A DNA stretch of 64,000 nt from Trichosphaerium sp. ATCC 40318 (Eukaryota > Discosea > Flabellinia > Trichosidae). The notes below the pieces were generated by a model, which did not search any database, was not told the origin of the DNA, and was given only the letters and a program-made list of their open reading frames with translations. The DNA lies in assembly GCA_038496445.1 (NCBI GenBank), contig JALMLS010000436.1, forward strand, positions 49,693-113,692, in the 5' to 3' direction. Below, in pieces: positions 12,733 through 23,458 of this stretch. Within the stretch, counting starts at the first letter, position 1, and every line of letters starts with the position of its first letter. The position numbers were made by a program, and so were the translations under genes.

Positions 12733-13236
12733 TTAGCGTCTGATTTTTTGTACAAGTTTTGTAGTAGAAATATCGGTACAGTCATGTCTGATGTAAATAA
12801 CTTTCACCTTATTCTCATCCAACCATGCCTTCTCTTCCTTGTTTATATTCTCAACGTTATAATCTGATCCTTTAGTCAAGAAATGAGGGTATATAAGAGG
12901 AAATGTATTCAGCAAGTTAGGTTCGTTAAAAATATACACAAAGTCGACGCATCTCAGCGAAGTTAACATTCGTGCTCTATACTTCTGGTTCACAACAGGT
13001 CTCTCTGGCCCTTTTATCTTCGATACAGATTCATCAGAGTTTATAGAAACAACCAGAACATCTCCAAGCTTCGAAGCTGCTTCAAGATATGCCACGTGAC
13101 CAGCATGAAGCATATCAAAGCATCCAGCTGCCATTGTAACGGTTTTACCTTCTTTTTTTACTCTTGAAATTTCATCTTTTAGTTGTTGTTTTGTTTGTAG
13201 AAGCATTTTGTTAATGCGGATACAGATCACTTTCAT
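12733..13236 (-). CDS. rfaE2-like: RfaE2/HldE-type nucleotidyltransferase, intronless
   Basis: A single 167-codon exon encodes a nucleotidyltransferase of the HxGH superfamily. Key marks: AAGCFDMLHAGHV (HxGH catalytic motif HAGH), INSDESVSKIKGPERPV, RARMLTSLRCVDFVYIF, FLTKGSDY and the terminal DISTTKLVQKI (ISTT motif). This set is the one seen in bacterial RfaE2, which adenylylates D-glycero-beta-D-manno-heptose 1-phosphate, and in the cytidylyltransferase domain of glycerol-3-phosphate and ethanolamine-phosphate enzymes; the spacing and KGPERP favour RfaE2. The start could be the first ATG or the second at 13206, which sits closer to the usual bacterial start. The lack of introns in a locus where almost every gene is split, and the bacterial-type sequence, suggest transfer from bacteria or a retained bacterial-type enzyme (inference). 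The real sugar substrate is unknown. Confidence 0.85.
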   Translation of the reverse strand: MKVICIRINKMLLQTKQQLKDEISRVKKEGKTVTMAAGCFDMLHAGHVAYLEAASKLGDVLVVSINSDESVSKIKGPERPVVNQKYRARMLTSLRCVDFVYIFNEPNLLNTFPLIYPHFLTKGSDYNVENINKEEKAWLDENKVKVIYIRHDCTDISTTKLVQKIRR

Positions 13237-13623
13237 AGATTTGAGAAATCAGTTGACGTCCTGTTTCGTTCAGTAAATGATGTCATAAAACTACCAAAAC
13301 CTCCGATATCGTACAACGGTAGTTTTCGTGGTATTCATACCGTGATTGCGAACAAATATACAAATACGTAGGTACTAAGTGACAGAAGCAAGAGAATAAC
13401 TCCGCCGTTACCTTTTTTCTTTATTTTACACGTGTTGTATAATTCCATTTTTTCTCGTTTTATTTACATGACCGGCACCTATAGCTCAAATCTTTACCCG
13501 AAATTAAACGTCATTTTTTTCTATTGGTGCTTGCAAAGCTTGGAAGCACGTGATAAAAATATGTTGTGGTTTTGAGATGTACTTCTTATTTCTTGCTCTT
13601 TAGATATTCACTCGTTTATTTAG

Positions 13624-13855
13624 GTGGAAAAGCTGATACAAAAGACTGCTCATGGTGGTGTACGGTCCAAATGAGACTGTTAGATATTTTACAAAGACAT
13701 ACAAACAATTGTTCTTTGACACCTTTTGCAAAAGCATCTTTTTTTTGGAAAGAAGTAACTTGTTTATTGTTTCTTAGGCTCTTTATGTGCGCGCCCAATT
13801 ACAAAATTGGCTAAATGATAGTAAAGAAAGCTTATTAAGTGCTGTAGAACAATAA
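13624..13855 (+). CDS. Possible short gene, 3' exons only
   Basis: After an acceptor at about 13623 a frame reads VEKLIQKTAHGG, meets a GTACGG donor, and from an acceptor at about 13785 continues ALYVRAQLQNWLNDSKE to a TAA at 13853-13855. The last exon has a helix-like amphipathic pattern. I cannot find a convincing first exon; an ATG near 13467 (MTGTYSSNLYPKLNV) might supply it. A small helical protein is possible, with no family recognised. Alternatives are a chance frame or a different split using a 23-nt intron. Confidence 0.25.
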
Positions 13856-14462
13856 ACAACTTTATATTTCTACCTATCGTCAAGTTTATGCACCCTTGCA
13901 AGTACTTTAAACGCTTTTGTTTATTTGGGAAGGCGATCTCGAGGTTTTTTTTGATGAGATACGTGCTTCTTTGAATAGCTTTTTTAGCCTTTTTTTTGTT
14001 TTAATCCAATTCTATCACTTCTCTTGTTACTGCAATCTTTGATGAAAGTGCCCTGTTTTAACAATACTGTCTATGCAATGTCAAGTACCTTCGTAGTTAC
14101 AATCTGTCAAATAAACAGCGTAATAATGTTTGACTAACGGCCGTTTTATTCTCCGAAGTAGGACTGTAATGACATTATTACAAACTTCTAATGCAACAAT
14201 CCTTGGTGGCTTTTTGCCAATGAATATCGCGTTCTTTTAACATGCCAACAGGGGATTGTAAACGCTACTATGTCGCGAATCAACTGTTTTTACAAACAAC
14301 TTGTAACCAACTAATTGTGGTGACTTGCATTTTACAACTGCTTGTGAGTGATAGTAGCTAAAGACATAATAGTAATGAAAATGAGTCGATATAAACTGAA
14401 AACAAAGTTTGCTAAGGAGGGAGGGTCCGGGTTTTTTATTGGGATGAGGTACAACAAGTACT

Positions 14463-14741
14463 TTAAGCTGCAGGATCATTAATTGGGTCATCAGATCTAC
14501 AGTTTGCGATGCAGGCACGAGTACGTCTTTTACATACTTTAGGACGGACTTCGCCCTCTCTGATGCATTGACGGCCTCTGTGGATGCAGCGTTGTTCACA
14601 AGGATCACGAGTTGGGTCAGTATCATCTTGTGCCTTTTATACAGTTAGTAACTCTGTTTATAATAAAGTGATAAGGAAGCTTGCCATACTGATTGCAATG
14701 AGAGCAAGTAAGGCAAGAGCGAGAAGTGTAAGGTATTGCAT
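14463..14741 (-). CDS. Small secreted cysteine-rich protein 1
   Basis: Exon 1 (14741-14685) encodes MQYLTLLALALLALIAISM, a textbook signal peptide. A short intron (GCAAGC to AAAAG, GC-AG type) ends right at the presumed cleavage region, and exon 2 (14633-14463) encodes AQDDTDPTRDPCEQRC and onward. The mature part is about 57 residues with six cysteines (DPCEQRC, QCIREGE, VCKRRTRACIANC), many arginines, and an acidic DDPINDPAA end. Six cysteines in so short a chain suggest three disulfides in an extracellular protein. I recognise no family, and there is no evidence for or against a role in defence or signalling. The gene at 47032-47425 has the same two-exon plan (signal exon plus Cys-rich exon). 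Confidence 0.7.
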
Positions 14742-15960
14742 GTTGAGTTGTTGTTATTGTTGGGTTTGTATTGATAATTTATGTTTCAGCAATAAGTCAC
14801 AATGCACACTATTTTGAGGTAAGGCCGAAAAATGCGGCCATTCTATTCACTGTAAAGATGTGAACCAGTTACAAACAAGTTTAGAAAATGCCTGGGTCTA
14901 CTTTCAAACAATCCAGTAATTGCGGTTTTGGATTCAGCCATGGTGTCTTGTACAATCCAAATTCGAAGGCTTTTTTTTACCCAAACATCTCCTAAAATTA
15001 TATGATTTGCTCACCATCATTTAAAATCTATACATCAAGGTCTTGAATATGGAGTGCACAACTATTTAGCTATACGTTAAACGATTTGCTAGTTTTGTAC
15101 TTACACAGATGCTAACATCTGGCACGGTGGCTATTTAAAGTAGTAGGTTTGGGCAACCCCAAACATCTCCGTTGCGAATCACAATTCTTTCCGGCCGAAG
15201 TTTGCGGGAAAGTGTTGAGATATACCTGAGCTATATTGACATTCTATTAGCGCTGTTTAGAGCGGGTAAAAAAAAACGTCTTGTTCACGTGATTTGCTGA
15301 ATGTGTCTTTTTAGTAACATGCATTTTCGGCCACGCCAATATTGCCGAAATTGTTCAAAATATCATGAACAACGAGTTCTGGTATGAGGATATGGCGGTT
15401 TAGTATGGCACAAGAAGGGTTGATCTTTATTTCATTGGTGTAGTCGAAAAACGTGAGGCAACTCCTTTGTAAATAAATCATAAACTTGTTTCTTTCAGTG
15501 TTTTGATAACGCTGAGCAAGAGGTAAAAAGTCCTGTCACAAAATAAGTGTTGTGACGGGCTTGATAAACAATCGTACAACGCGATTGTGCTGTTGCTCAC
15601 TGGAAGTAATTGATCTAATCCTCTAATTAAACAACACCTTGAATAGATCTAACGACAAGTCTAAAGTGTCTGTCTCAGTCCTTCTTTTCGACAGTGCTAT
15701 TTTGTCTTCTCTAGTTTTTCAATTTTTTTTTCATGTATTTGATATGCTGTGAGAATTTCAATGTTGACTGTAACATGTCTGTATTATAGCGAGTCTTGTA
15801 CCGTCAGGTCCTACGTTGTACAAAGTGACTCACAACAGTTCGTTGTTAGTTGAGTGTAACTCATCGTGCATTGACCCCTTAGTCGTGACTAAACTTATTT
15901 AACCATTCCTTGAAACTAAAGTATACACTTACGCTGTACTATTATTCTAATACATACAAG
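14742..15960. other. Gene-free stretch upstream of an F-box gene
   Basis: No coding exons found on either strand. It contains one candidate folded RNA (listed separately) and one CACGTG at about 15285. The last 200 bases are presumably the promoter of the gene that starts at 15961. Confidence 0.45.
15513..15599. ncRNA. Candidate three-way-junction RNA or DNA element
   Basis: Three nested stems can be drawn. The outer stem pairs TGAGCAA (15513-15519) with TTGCTCA (15593-15599). Inside are CCTGTCACAA (15532-15541) with TTGTGACGGG (15550-15559; ten pairs, one of them G-T) and ACAATCGT (15568-15575) with GCGATTGT (15581-15588). Loops are 8 and 5 bases. This is not a tRNA: no T-arm GTTCGA box or CCA-type acceptor. 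It could be a small structured RNA, a mobile-element end or chance. Strand is unknown since the stems work on both. Confidence 0.3.
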
Positions 15961-18589
15961 ATGAATACTTTGCCTACAGAGTTACTGGTGATTGTGCTGG
16001 AGTATATTGACAATATTGAATCGTTTAATAGTGTAATAACCACTTGTAAATCGTAGGTATATAAAAACGAGCTATAGAAACTAATTGGATTGGTTTAGCT
16101 TTGTTCGCGTTGGTTTTTCAGATTTACGCCCTTTCTACATGAACCTGTATGCTAGTAAGTGGCGACTTGATACTAGAGAGCTTGCAGTTCAAATTGAACT
16201 CAACAACAGGTATGCACAAAAGGTCTCTTAGCTTTTTTTCTAATGTTACTGAAGAGGTTGGCTTGGGAAGTATAACGCACGAGTTACTAACGAGAGACAC
16301 GTGTTTTTAGATATTTGTGGGGTAATTACTCAGCCACATTGTATAAGCTGTTTGAGTCATTGACGTTTTTACAAGGCAAATAGCAAGTACACTGGCTTGT
16401 ATGATAAAAATCTTCATAACTCAAGACAATTTAAAAAAGCTGTAAAGAAAATGGTATGTTTACTGTTACAAGTTATCTATGGTGTTACTGTTACTGTTTT
16501 TTTTTTGATTAGTTCTAGAGTACCAACGGATCTAGTGACATCAAAACAATAGTTGATGCTATGGTTACTTGCCTTGATATTTCTACTACCACGAATGAGA
16601 TGAACAACATTGTTTCGTTAATTCTACGGTGCAATCAAGACGCAGAAGGCTTCTTAGGTGTTGTATCACAGTGTTTAAAACGAAAAAAATCGTGTACTGT
16701 AAGCTCAACATTACGCCATTCTGTAACACGTGACTAATCTGCAAAAAAAGGCGATAAAACGTTTACTTGTAAGGTGTTCTTACGAGATGAAAAACCATAT
16801 ACAAAGAACAAAAGCTGTTGGTCTTGTAGAGCTTTTGATTAGCCGGTTTTCATACACTCACAATCAAAAGCGTAATCTCAAGTATGCAGCATGTTTAAAT
16901 GCATTGCTTTGGAAAGTAGGAGGTACTACACTGGTGAGATAAAATTGCTAAGTTTAGATTTGTAGAAGGCGATCCACAGGAGTTGGAAGATATTCAAGAA
17001 TGGTTACTTGATATTGGGCTTCCAAAAGTACTTGACAATTTATTGTCTACTGAAAGCGGCCTTGATAAAGCACAGTATAAATCCATGCAAGGTTTGGTAA
17101 CAAGCATAGGAAGTAGAATATTTGAGGTGTCTTGTAATGAATCGTTGATACTAAAGCTTGCTAAATTAGCAAACGAAATTGTAAAAGAAAAAGTTGATGG
17201 TACGTTCATTAACTACTACTGGTTGCTTATTCTTACTGTATGTAGTTATTGGGTTACATGACTTACTGGCACTTTATTATGAAATATATGATGATTCAAG
17301 GATATACAATACTCTCAGAATCCTACGAAGAGCTTTATATCATTTTTCAAAAAAAAGAAAAACAAAGATGATAATAAGAATATCGGAAGAAATCATTGAT
17401 TCTTTAGCAACACTTATTACAACCCCATGGGTCGACAACCAACTACTGCCATTTGTTTTAGGAATACTATCATACATAGAATTTCCAAGTACAAACTCAT
17501 AGCTTGCTGTTCTGTTTTCAATTGAGATTTGACTCTTCTTGCTTAGGTTTTGTACAACGAGCATTAGACAAATATAAAGTTCGAGGAATAGTTGTTTCTA
17601 ATCTGGAAAAAATACGAGAAAGGTATTGCTATGTAAATGCATGTGATTTCCTCTTTAATTCTATTTGGAGAGAAAAAGGAAGCATGGCTTTCAAAGAGAA
17701 AGAGTGGTACTACAGTGACAAAACTGTAAACACAATTTTAGACGAAATAGTCGCTGTTGGTTGTAGCTCAAACAGAGGTTTAGTATTGGTAGGAGTTGTA
17801 AATAACTATGCCATACGACTGCCAAGATGTAGGCAGTTGATTCGGAAGGTAATTATAGCACTTATTGTTCTTGAGCTTGAGCTTGAAGTTTGGTTGATAA
17901 TTTTACTAGCACACAAAATTCATGAAGATGATATTTACAACAATCAGTACTTGTTTGCTTTGGTTATTTACCATCACAACTAATAGCGTTTATAAAAGGC
18001 AGTAAAGAAAAAGTAACTTATGATCCATTCATTATTCTAGCTCTTTCTTATGACAAAGATTGTAAACAACAACTTCTTTACATTGTTACTGATCATGTTT
18101 ATATAGTTTGTGTACAAAACATGAAGAGGATATTACCACAACTCCTTAAAACTATGAATAACTCAAAAACACCAGAAGTACTAAAGTGTACAATTGGAGG
18201 AATTATTCTTTTGCATGCTTCACATAACAGTACAGAGATACTTTGTTTTATTCAGCTTTTTATGTTAACTGGTTTTTTTCCTAGTAAAACTAAACAGTCA
18301 TGTTAGAAAGAGTATAAAAAAACTAGGTGTTGCTATCAAAGATGCAAAAGATACCTCAGGTAGTTTTTATTTAACATATTTAAGTAAATTATCAATCTTG
18401 TTAGCGTACTTTAAACACAAGGACTGTTCACCAGAATATTCTCGGTTGATGTCATCAGTAAAGGAAGAAAACCTACTTGTCTTTTCTTTAGCAGTGCTTG
18501 CAAAATGTCCATTGGTAGAAGCACGATCTGAGTGGTGTAGAGAAGTACCAAAGGTACTGATTTCCGTGTTCGAAGTTTGTAGATGCTAA
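15961..18589 (+). CDS. F-box protein with long helical C-terminal region
   Basis: Exon 1 gives MNTLPTELLVIVLEYIDNIE and FNSVITTCKS, a good F-box of about 35 residues that would bind Skp1 in an SCF ubiquitin ligase. Removing an intron from about 16055 (GTAGGT) to a TTTAG acceptor at 16101 continues the frame into FVRVGFSDLRPFYMNLYASKW. The remaining exons encode roughly 700 residues of amphipathic helices that resemble armadillo/HEAT-type repeats in pattern (for example QKRNLKYAACLNALLW, EIIDSLATLITTPWVDNQLL, LLKTMNNSKTPEVLKC), though I cannot assign a named family. Introns near 16215-16310, 16454-16512, 16699-16749, 17199-17245, 17491-17547, 17848-17960 and 18260-18285 splice in phase. Stop follows VFEVCRC. 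The helical part probably binds substrate (inference). Confidence 0.65.
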
Positions 18590-18972
18590 TCACGTGATAA
18601 TAGATTGATAGTTTTTTATCAAACTTTTACAAATCTTCAGACGATATTGTTAGTGAGCTGGCTACCATGGTATATAAGCGCTTTGCTTTATACCGTGTAT
18701 AATGTGTAGCTACAGAAGCCTACCTTATTCACAAGTTAGTTGAAAGACCTTGAATCAAACTTGTACAGCAACAGCCCTGCCAACTAATAGTAAACGCTGT
18801 TTTGAGTTCCTACAAATACGTATTTGCTTATGAACATTATGAATAGACGATGCAGCTTTCAGTTCCAGCTACTGCTTCCTTGCAAAGATCTTCTGGTTTC
18901 GAAAACTAAACCGGTCAAGTGCTCGCTTAACACTTTGACTATGTTGCTCATACTTATTTAATCTTTGCTACG
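18590..18972. other. Intergenic spacer
   Basis: No gene seen. A CACGTG lies at about 18591 at the stop of the F-box gene. A small hairpin near 18668-18693 (GGTATA paired with TATACC, inner AAGC with GCTT) could be a 3'-end or terminator-like structure, but it is weak. Confidence 0.35.
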
Positions 18973-20228
18973 ATGTCATGCGTTAGGTGGATGTACGACT
19001 GGTTGAAGGAGATAGTCAAACCTTCAAGTCAGGCTCTGGATAATTTGTTAATCATTGACACGCACGCGCATGCCGGAGAGAACTGGTTTGAGCCTATAGA
19101 AAGTCTGTTATTTAAGATGGACAGAAACAACGTTAAAAAAGCAGCTTTAATACAACACAGAGGTAAAATAACCACTAAATGCGTAGTTGACGTGATTTAG
19201 GATACTTTGACAACACATATTTGTTTGACTGTTGTAAAAAATACCCTTCACGTTTTGTCGCTTGTTGCTTGGTAGACACGTACTCGGACAACAAACTATC
19301 AGATAAAGAGGCACGAGAGAGTACGATATTTTTTAATTTATGTCACGTGACGATATTGTTTTTGCACGTGACTGGTTTTTTTTAATTACTTTTGTGATTA
19401 GAACTTGAAGAATTAAAGAAAAAAGGAGCGAAAGGCATAAGAGTTTACATGGTATTCCTTCCCACTATCGAATCTGGTTTCTTTAAGAAATGCGAGGAGT
19501 TGGAGTTAGTGATAAGGTACGTTAGTGGTAGGCATCATTGCTGATACGTGTTATAGCTTTCAAGGCGGTGTAGAGTTTTTTTCAGGCTCACAATTTGAAG
19601 AAATAGTTGCTCTTCATCCAAAGTTGCGCATCATTTTGGAACACGGCTGTGGTAAAAGGCTTTATTAAGCTATTTGTTACCACTTACGTAATTTAACATT
19701 TTGATAAAATAGGAGCCCACTACACAACTGTCACGCACGGGATTATACAACCGCCATACACTCAATTTAAAAAAATCATGAAACTTGCGAAAAGATACAA
19801 CAACATCTACGCCAAGGTGTGACACTTCATGTACTTTGTGAACTCATACTTGCTATCTAGGTTCCTGGTTTAGGAGAGTTCAGTAAAAGGCCAGTAGTAC
19901 TCACAAACGAATATAGAGTAGAAGTAAGGCAACTAAGGTACTTTGTATTTTGTTTGTAATTTAATTTTTAGGACACGCCACCATTAATAGAAATGATGTA
20001 TGAAGCATTTGGGCCAAAGAGGTTAATGTATGGATCTGATCACCCGCTTGTATCATGTACAGTGTATAATTTTCTTACTGTTACAGGTGTTAACAAACAG
20101 TCTTAGCTAGAGGAGGGTACCACAACGCTTTACAAGGCATACTTAACTATCCATTTTTTGAAGATAAACAGGATGAATTGGAGTGGATAATGGGTAAAAC
20201 TGCTAATGCATTGTGGGGATTCTCTTGA
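18973..20228 (+). CDS. Metal-dependent amidohydrolase (amidohydrolase_2, TIM barrel)
   Basis: The protein carries the signs of the ACMSD/amidohydrolase-2 group, which hydrolyses or decarboxylates small ring compounds with a bound metal. IIDTHAHAGENW near residue 30 supplies the HxH metal ligands, LRIILEHGCG a later histidine, and FGPKRLMYGSDHPLV the catalytic aspartate. It ends GKTANALWGFS, the usual final helix. About nine exons; introns such as those at about 19161-19198, 19321-19401, 19517-19586 and 20070-20103 are needed to reach LARGGYHNAL. The substrate is not predictable. The sequence is of a type common in bacteria and fungi. No neighbour suggests a pathway. Confidence 0.82.
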
Positions 20229-20489
20229 ATATATTAACATGTGCGCTAAAGTTACCAAGTACAAAAACAATTTTATGCACTCACAGTAAACTACATTTGC
20301 TTATTTCGCAGATTGTGTACTGGTACTAATTATGAAAAAATATGTATTTGGTGTTTAAAAATAACTTGATGTGGTTTATCTGAGACAGAAAGGTAGGTGT
20401 ATTTAAGTCCACAGGTTCAAGAGTTATTAAACGTTGTATTCTTCACCAAATACTATACCATGGATTGTAGATACATATTTTCTTTATTT

Positions 20490-20815
20490 GTTCACTTTTT
20501 TCCAACTCTTTGTACTTACCATCAATTTTACCATTGGTATGATGCCACTACACAACAACTCATTGGTGTATTATGTGATTTGGCTTCTCCAAAATCTTGA
20601 GTGAGGGACCAAAGTTCCTAAGTTGTGTTCATCATACCATTTTCATACCAAGTCGCCATCATATTCACCTTTGAAATAATTACATTGCTTTACTAGACAA
20701 CCATTGTTGTACCACTCTTTGTTTTCAAAATGTCTCTTATCATCAACAAATGTGCCAATGTGCCTTAAGTTGTCCATTCTCATGCCGTGCTTTAAACTTG
20801 CCTCATCCTAATTAC
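20490..20815 (-). pseudogene. Decayed MORN-variant repeat gene
   Basis: Read on the minus strand, pieces of the WY-NG repeat appear in shifting frames: GKFKARHENGQLKAHW then a stop, KEWYNNGCLVKQCNYFKGEY followed by a stop, and WHHTNGKIDGKYKE. These match the repeat of the gene at 7108-8986 but are broken by at least two stops and frame changes. No F-box-like start is left. It is best read as a dead copy of that family, just downstream of the actin-like gene's stop codon. Confidence 0.72.
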
Positions 20816-20882
20816 AACGAATAATATGACACCATTGAACACAAGAAATATTGAAATCTACACAACTCAATTGTACTTTAAT

Positions 20883-22255
20883 TTAGGAACACACTTTGTG
20901 TACAATTGTTGGGCCATGTTCTTCATAATCTTCCTTAGATACACAAAAGAATTTGAAGTTTGTCAAGTCAGACAATATCATTCCACCAATCCATGTTGAA
21001 TGTTCTGGAGCTTGCATTGAATTGACCTCAAAAGATACTTTGTCTTTTAGTTCTAGTTCTAATCTTTCACTCATACCAGGGTACACTGTACCGTCACCAC
21101 AAAGAAGTATGTTACCATATAACTGACCAGCAAGTGAAGGGTCACACAGTTGTATTGAACTGTGTACTAGATCTTGAATGCCGCATTTGTTAAAACCTAT
21201 CAAGGATGGGTTGAATAATGTTTCTGGGCACATAAATCTCTCGTTCTTGATGTCCAACATATAACCATCAGCTAGTTCATATGACTACAAAGAGTTAGTG
21301 AACAATGGTGAACATAAAGGACTGTACAGCAAAATATAACAAGTGGAACGCATGTTGTAAATAGAAGATAATTGTAACAAAAAGAAATTGTTTGAAGGTA
21401 CCTTTGACACAGCTCCTGTTTCCATTTCTTTGTTATAGTTTGTTGCAATATAACACCTTTTCTCTTTGATATCTTTAACAATACCACGATTAGAAGTATT
21501 ATTAAAATTATGCACGTCACTCTCAGCTAACAGCAATGTCATGTATTCTGTGAGATGATGACCATACAATTTTAAATGTTTGACAGCATGACGATGAATA
21601 CAACTTTCAACTATTGGTACAACTTGTGTAGCTCCGTTCTCAGTACAAGTTAATGTACAACCAGTCGTCTTACCACGGGCAAACAAAGGTAGCACTTCAC
21701 GGTTTACAATAAATGCCTTTGGTACTTCAAAAGTCTCAAAGACGATTTCAAACATCTTTTCCCTACAAAAAGTCAAATCATGTTCTTGTTCTTAGTGTAA
21801 AATTTGTGACTAAGTAACGTGCCTATAAGATAATGGAGTGTTATATGTATCTGTAAGGAGTAATGGGTAGTCTTCTGGAGAGATACAAAGCTCATTATAG
21901 TACGTATGGTGCCATATTTTTTCAATGTCATCCCAATTGTTTACAACACCGTCTTTCAATGGATAGTGAAGGCTCAATGCAGCTCGCTTTGCTTCAGCTT
22001 CATTGCCAACATAGCAACCTTGTTTTAGAATCAGTTAATGTAAAAAACGGCTTGAGAGCGTTAACAACATTACGTTCACGTGTTTTATTGATGGAAATGC
22101 CTTCCCGTCGTATTTTACCAACAATTGTAGGGAAATTGGCACTGGGTTGTTCGCTCGTATTTAATCCAGCTGAAATAGTCTCGAAGCCATTGTCAATAAC
22201 CACAGCTTTAAAAATATAAGTACAAAGCAGGTTAACATTCGATACCTGTTGTCAT
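20883..22255 (-). CDS. Divergent actin or actin-related protein
   Basis: Clear actin fold along the whole length: [84 protein letters not shown] and a terminal PTIVHKVCS. Length is about that of actin (near 375). A 10-base first exon (ATGACAACAG, 22255-22246) joins [15 protein letters not shown]. Introns include one GC-AG (GCACGT, about 21835-21777), needed for the join YREKM. The nucleotide pocket is altered: the first phosphate loop, DNGSGxxK in actin, reads DNGFETIS, and the second, DSGDG, reads TCTENG. ATP binding and hydrolysis are therefore doubtful, and it is more likely an actin-related or regulatory protein than the main filament actin (inference). Confidence 0.85.
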
Positions 22256-23458
22256 GTAAATAATAAAATAACTTACTAGACTTGACTAAATGTGGCTTCT
22301 TTTTTTTACCTCACTTTTTCATTGTTGTACGCAAGATCAGTGTTTTGGTGTCAATGAAATTAGTGTACTCTTAAGAATAATTGGAGAATTTATATACATG
22401 CACAATTAGCTTGCATGGACGGTGTGCTGCGCAGTACCGGAATATCACAACTATTTTGTTTTCAATAGTCTGAGTCAATTCCTGGATACTTTATCCGAGT
22501 ATCTGATGTCAGTTGTGCATACTACCATTTCAATGAGATGGTAGAGCCTTTGTAGGAAAGTCAGTACAAACATGGGGCAGCATCGCTTTTGAGACAGTTT
22601 CTTCTAGAAATTCAGAAATTGAAACTTTGTTGCGAAAAATAATTGCCTTGACTGTCCTGCCAATGCCACAGAAACTGAAACACAGATACCTCCGTTACAG
22701 TCAAAACTATTGGGACTGGAACAAAGGGTTAGAGACCTTCATGTTAAGTCATAGTTGTATAGTAGCTATCAGACATAATAAAACAACAACAACTTTTCTG
22801 AGTACATTGTAGTCATTGTGCTCTAGCAGTAGGTACGCCTCTAGGTTGTTGCTTTTATATGTTTAGTCGCAGGCTTTGCTTGGTCTCAAACCTCAGTAAA
22901 ACCTAGTTTGTGGGAATGTAAAATCTGAAAGTGTTGAAAATCTGGAAATGTGGCGGAAGTATAATCTTGCACCTTTTGAGGCCGGGGCTATCACATCCGA
23001 CAACTGAGGACTCAATTTGTCATAGACTTTAATTTTATTGTCAAGAAATAACGTATCATTCATTGTTTATAATTGTATTTAATAGCTTGAAAAAATGCTC
23101 TGCTACTCCTTGCGATTTTGTTTGCCATTGTTTTCCATTTTACTAAGATACTATAGAGACATAGAAAAAAGATTAAAAGAAAAAACGAAGGAGAAAAGAA
23201 AAATCGACTCTAACTTGTACAATACCAAATATCGACGTTTGTAAATCATTTCTCAAAGCCGCGAGGAAAATAAAAGAAAGAATTTTGGGAGTTGCAGATA
23301 TATTATTTATGGGTTTGATGACATGTATTGCTCTGATTGGCTAGAAAATCGAAGCGTTACGTATTCCTTTTCTCAAAATATTCTTTCATTTTTGGTTCGC
23401 AAAGAAGAAACGCCGAACTTAAGCCAGCTTTAGACGTTTGCCTTATTGCTTTCTCACA
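22256..23458. other. Gene-poor stretch between divergent genes
   Basis: I find no supported gene. A 49-codon frame from 23093 (MLCYSLRFCLPLFSILLRY, then Lys-rich) and a short helix-like frame near 22660 lack partners or motifs. It presumably includes the promoters of the actin-like gene and the hydroxylase gene. Confidence 0.4.

Noticed and set aside
15513-15599. tRNA gene at the three-stem element
   Set aside because: No T-arm consensus, no anticodon arm of 7-base loop, and wrong stem lengths.
22600-22770. Short helix-like plus-strand frames
   Set aside because: Frames are brief and no donor/acceptor pair links them into a longer protein.
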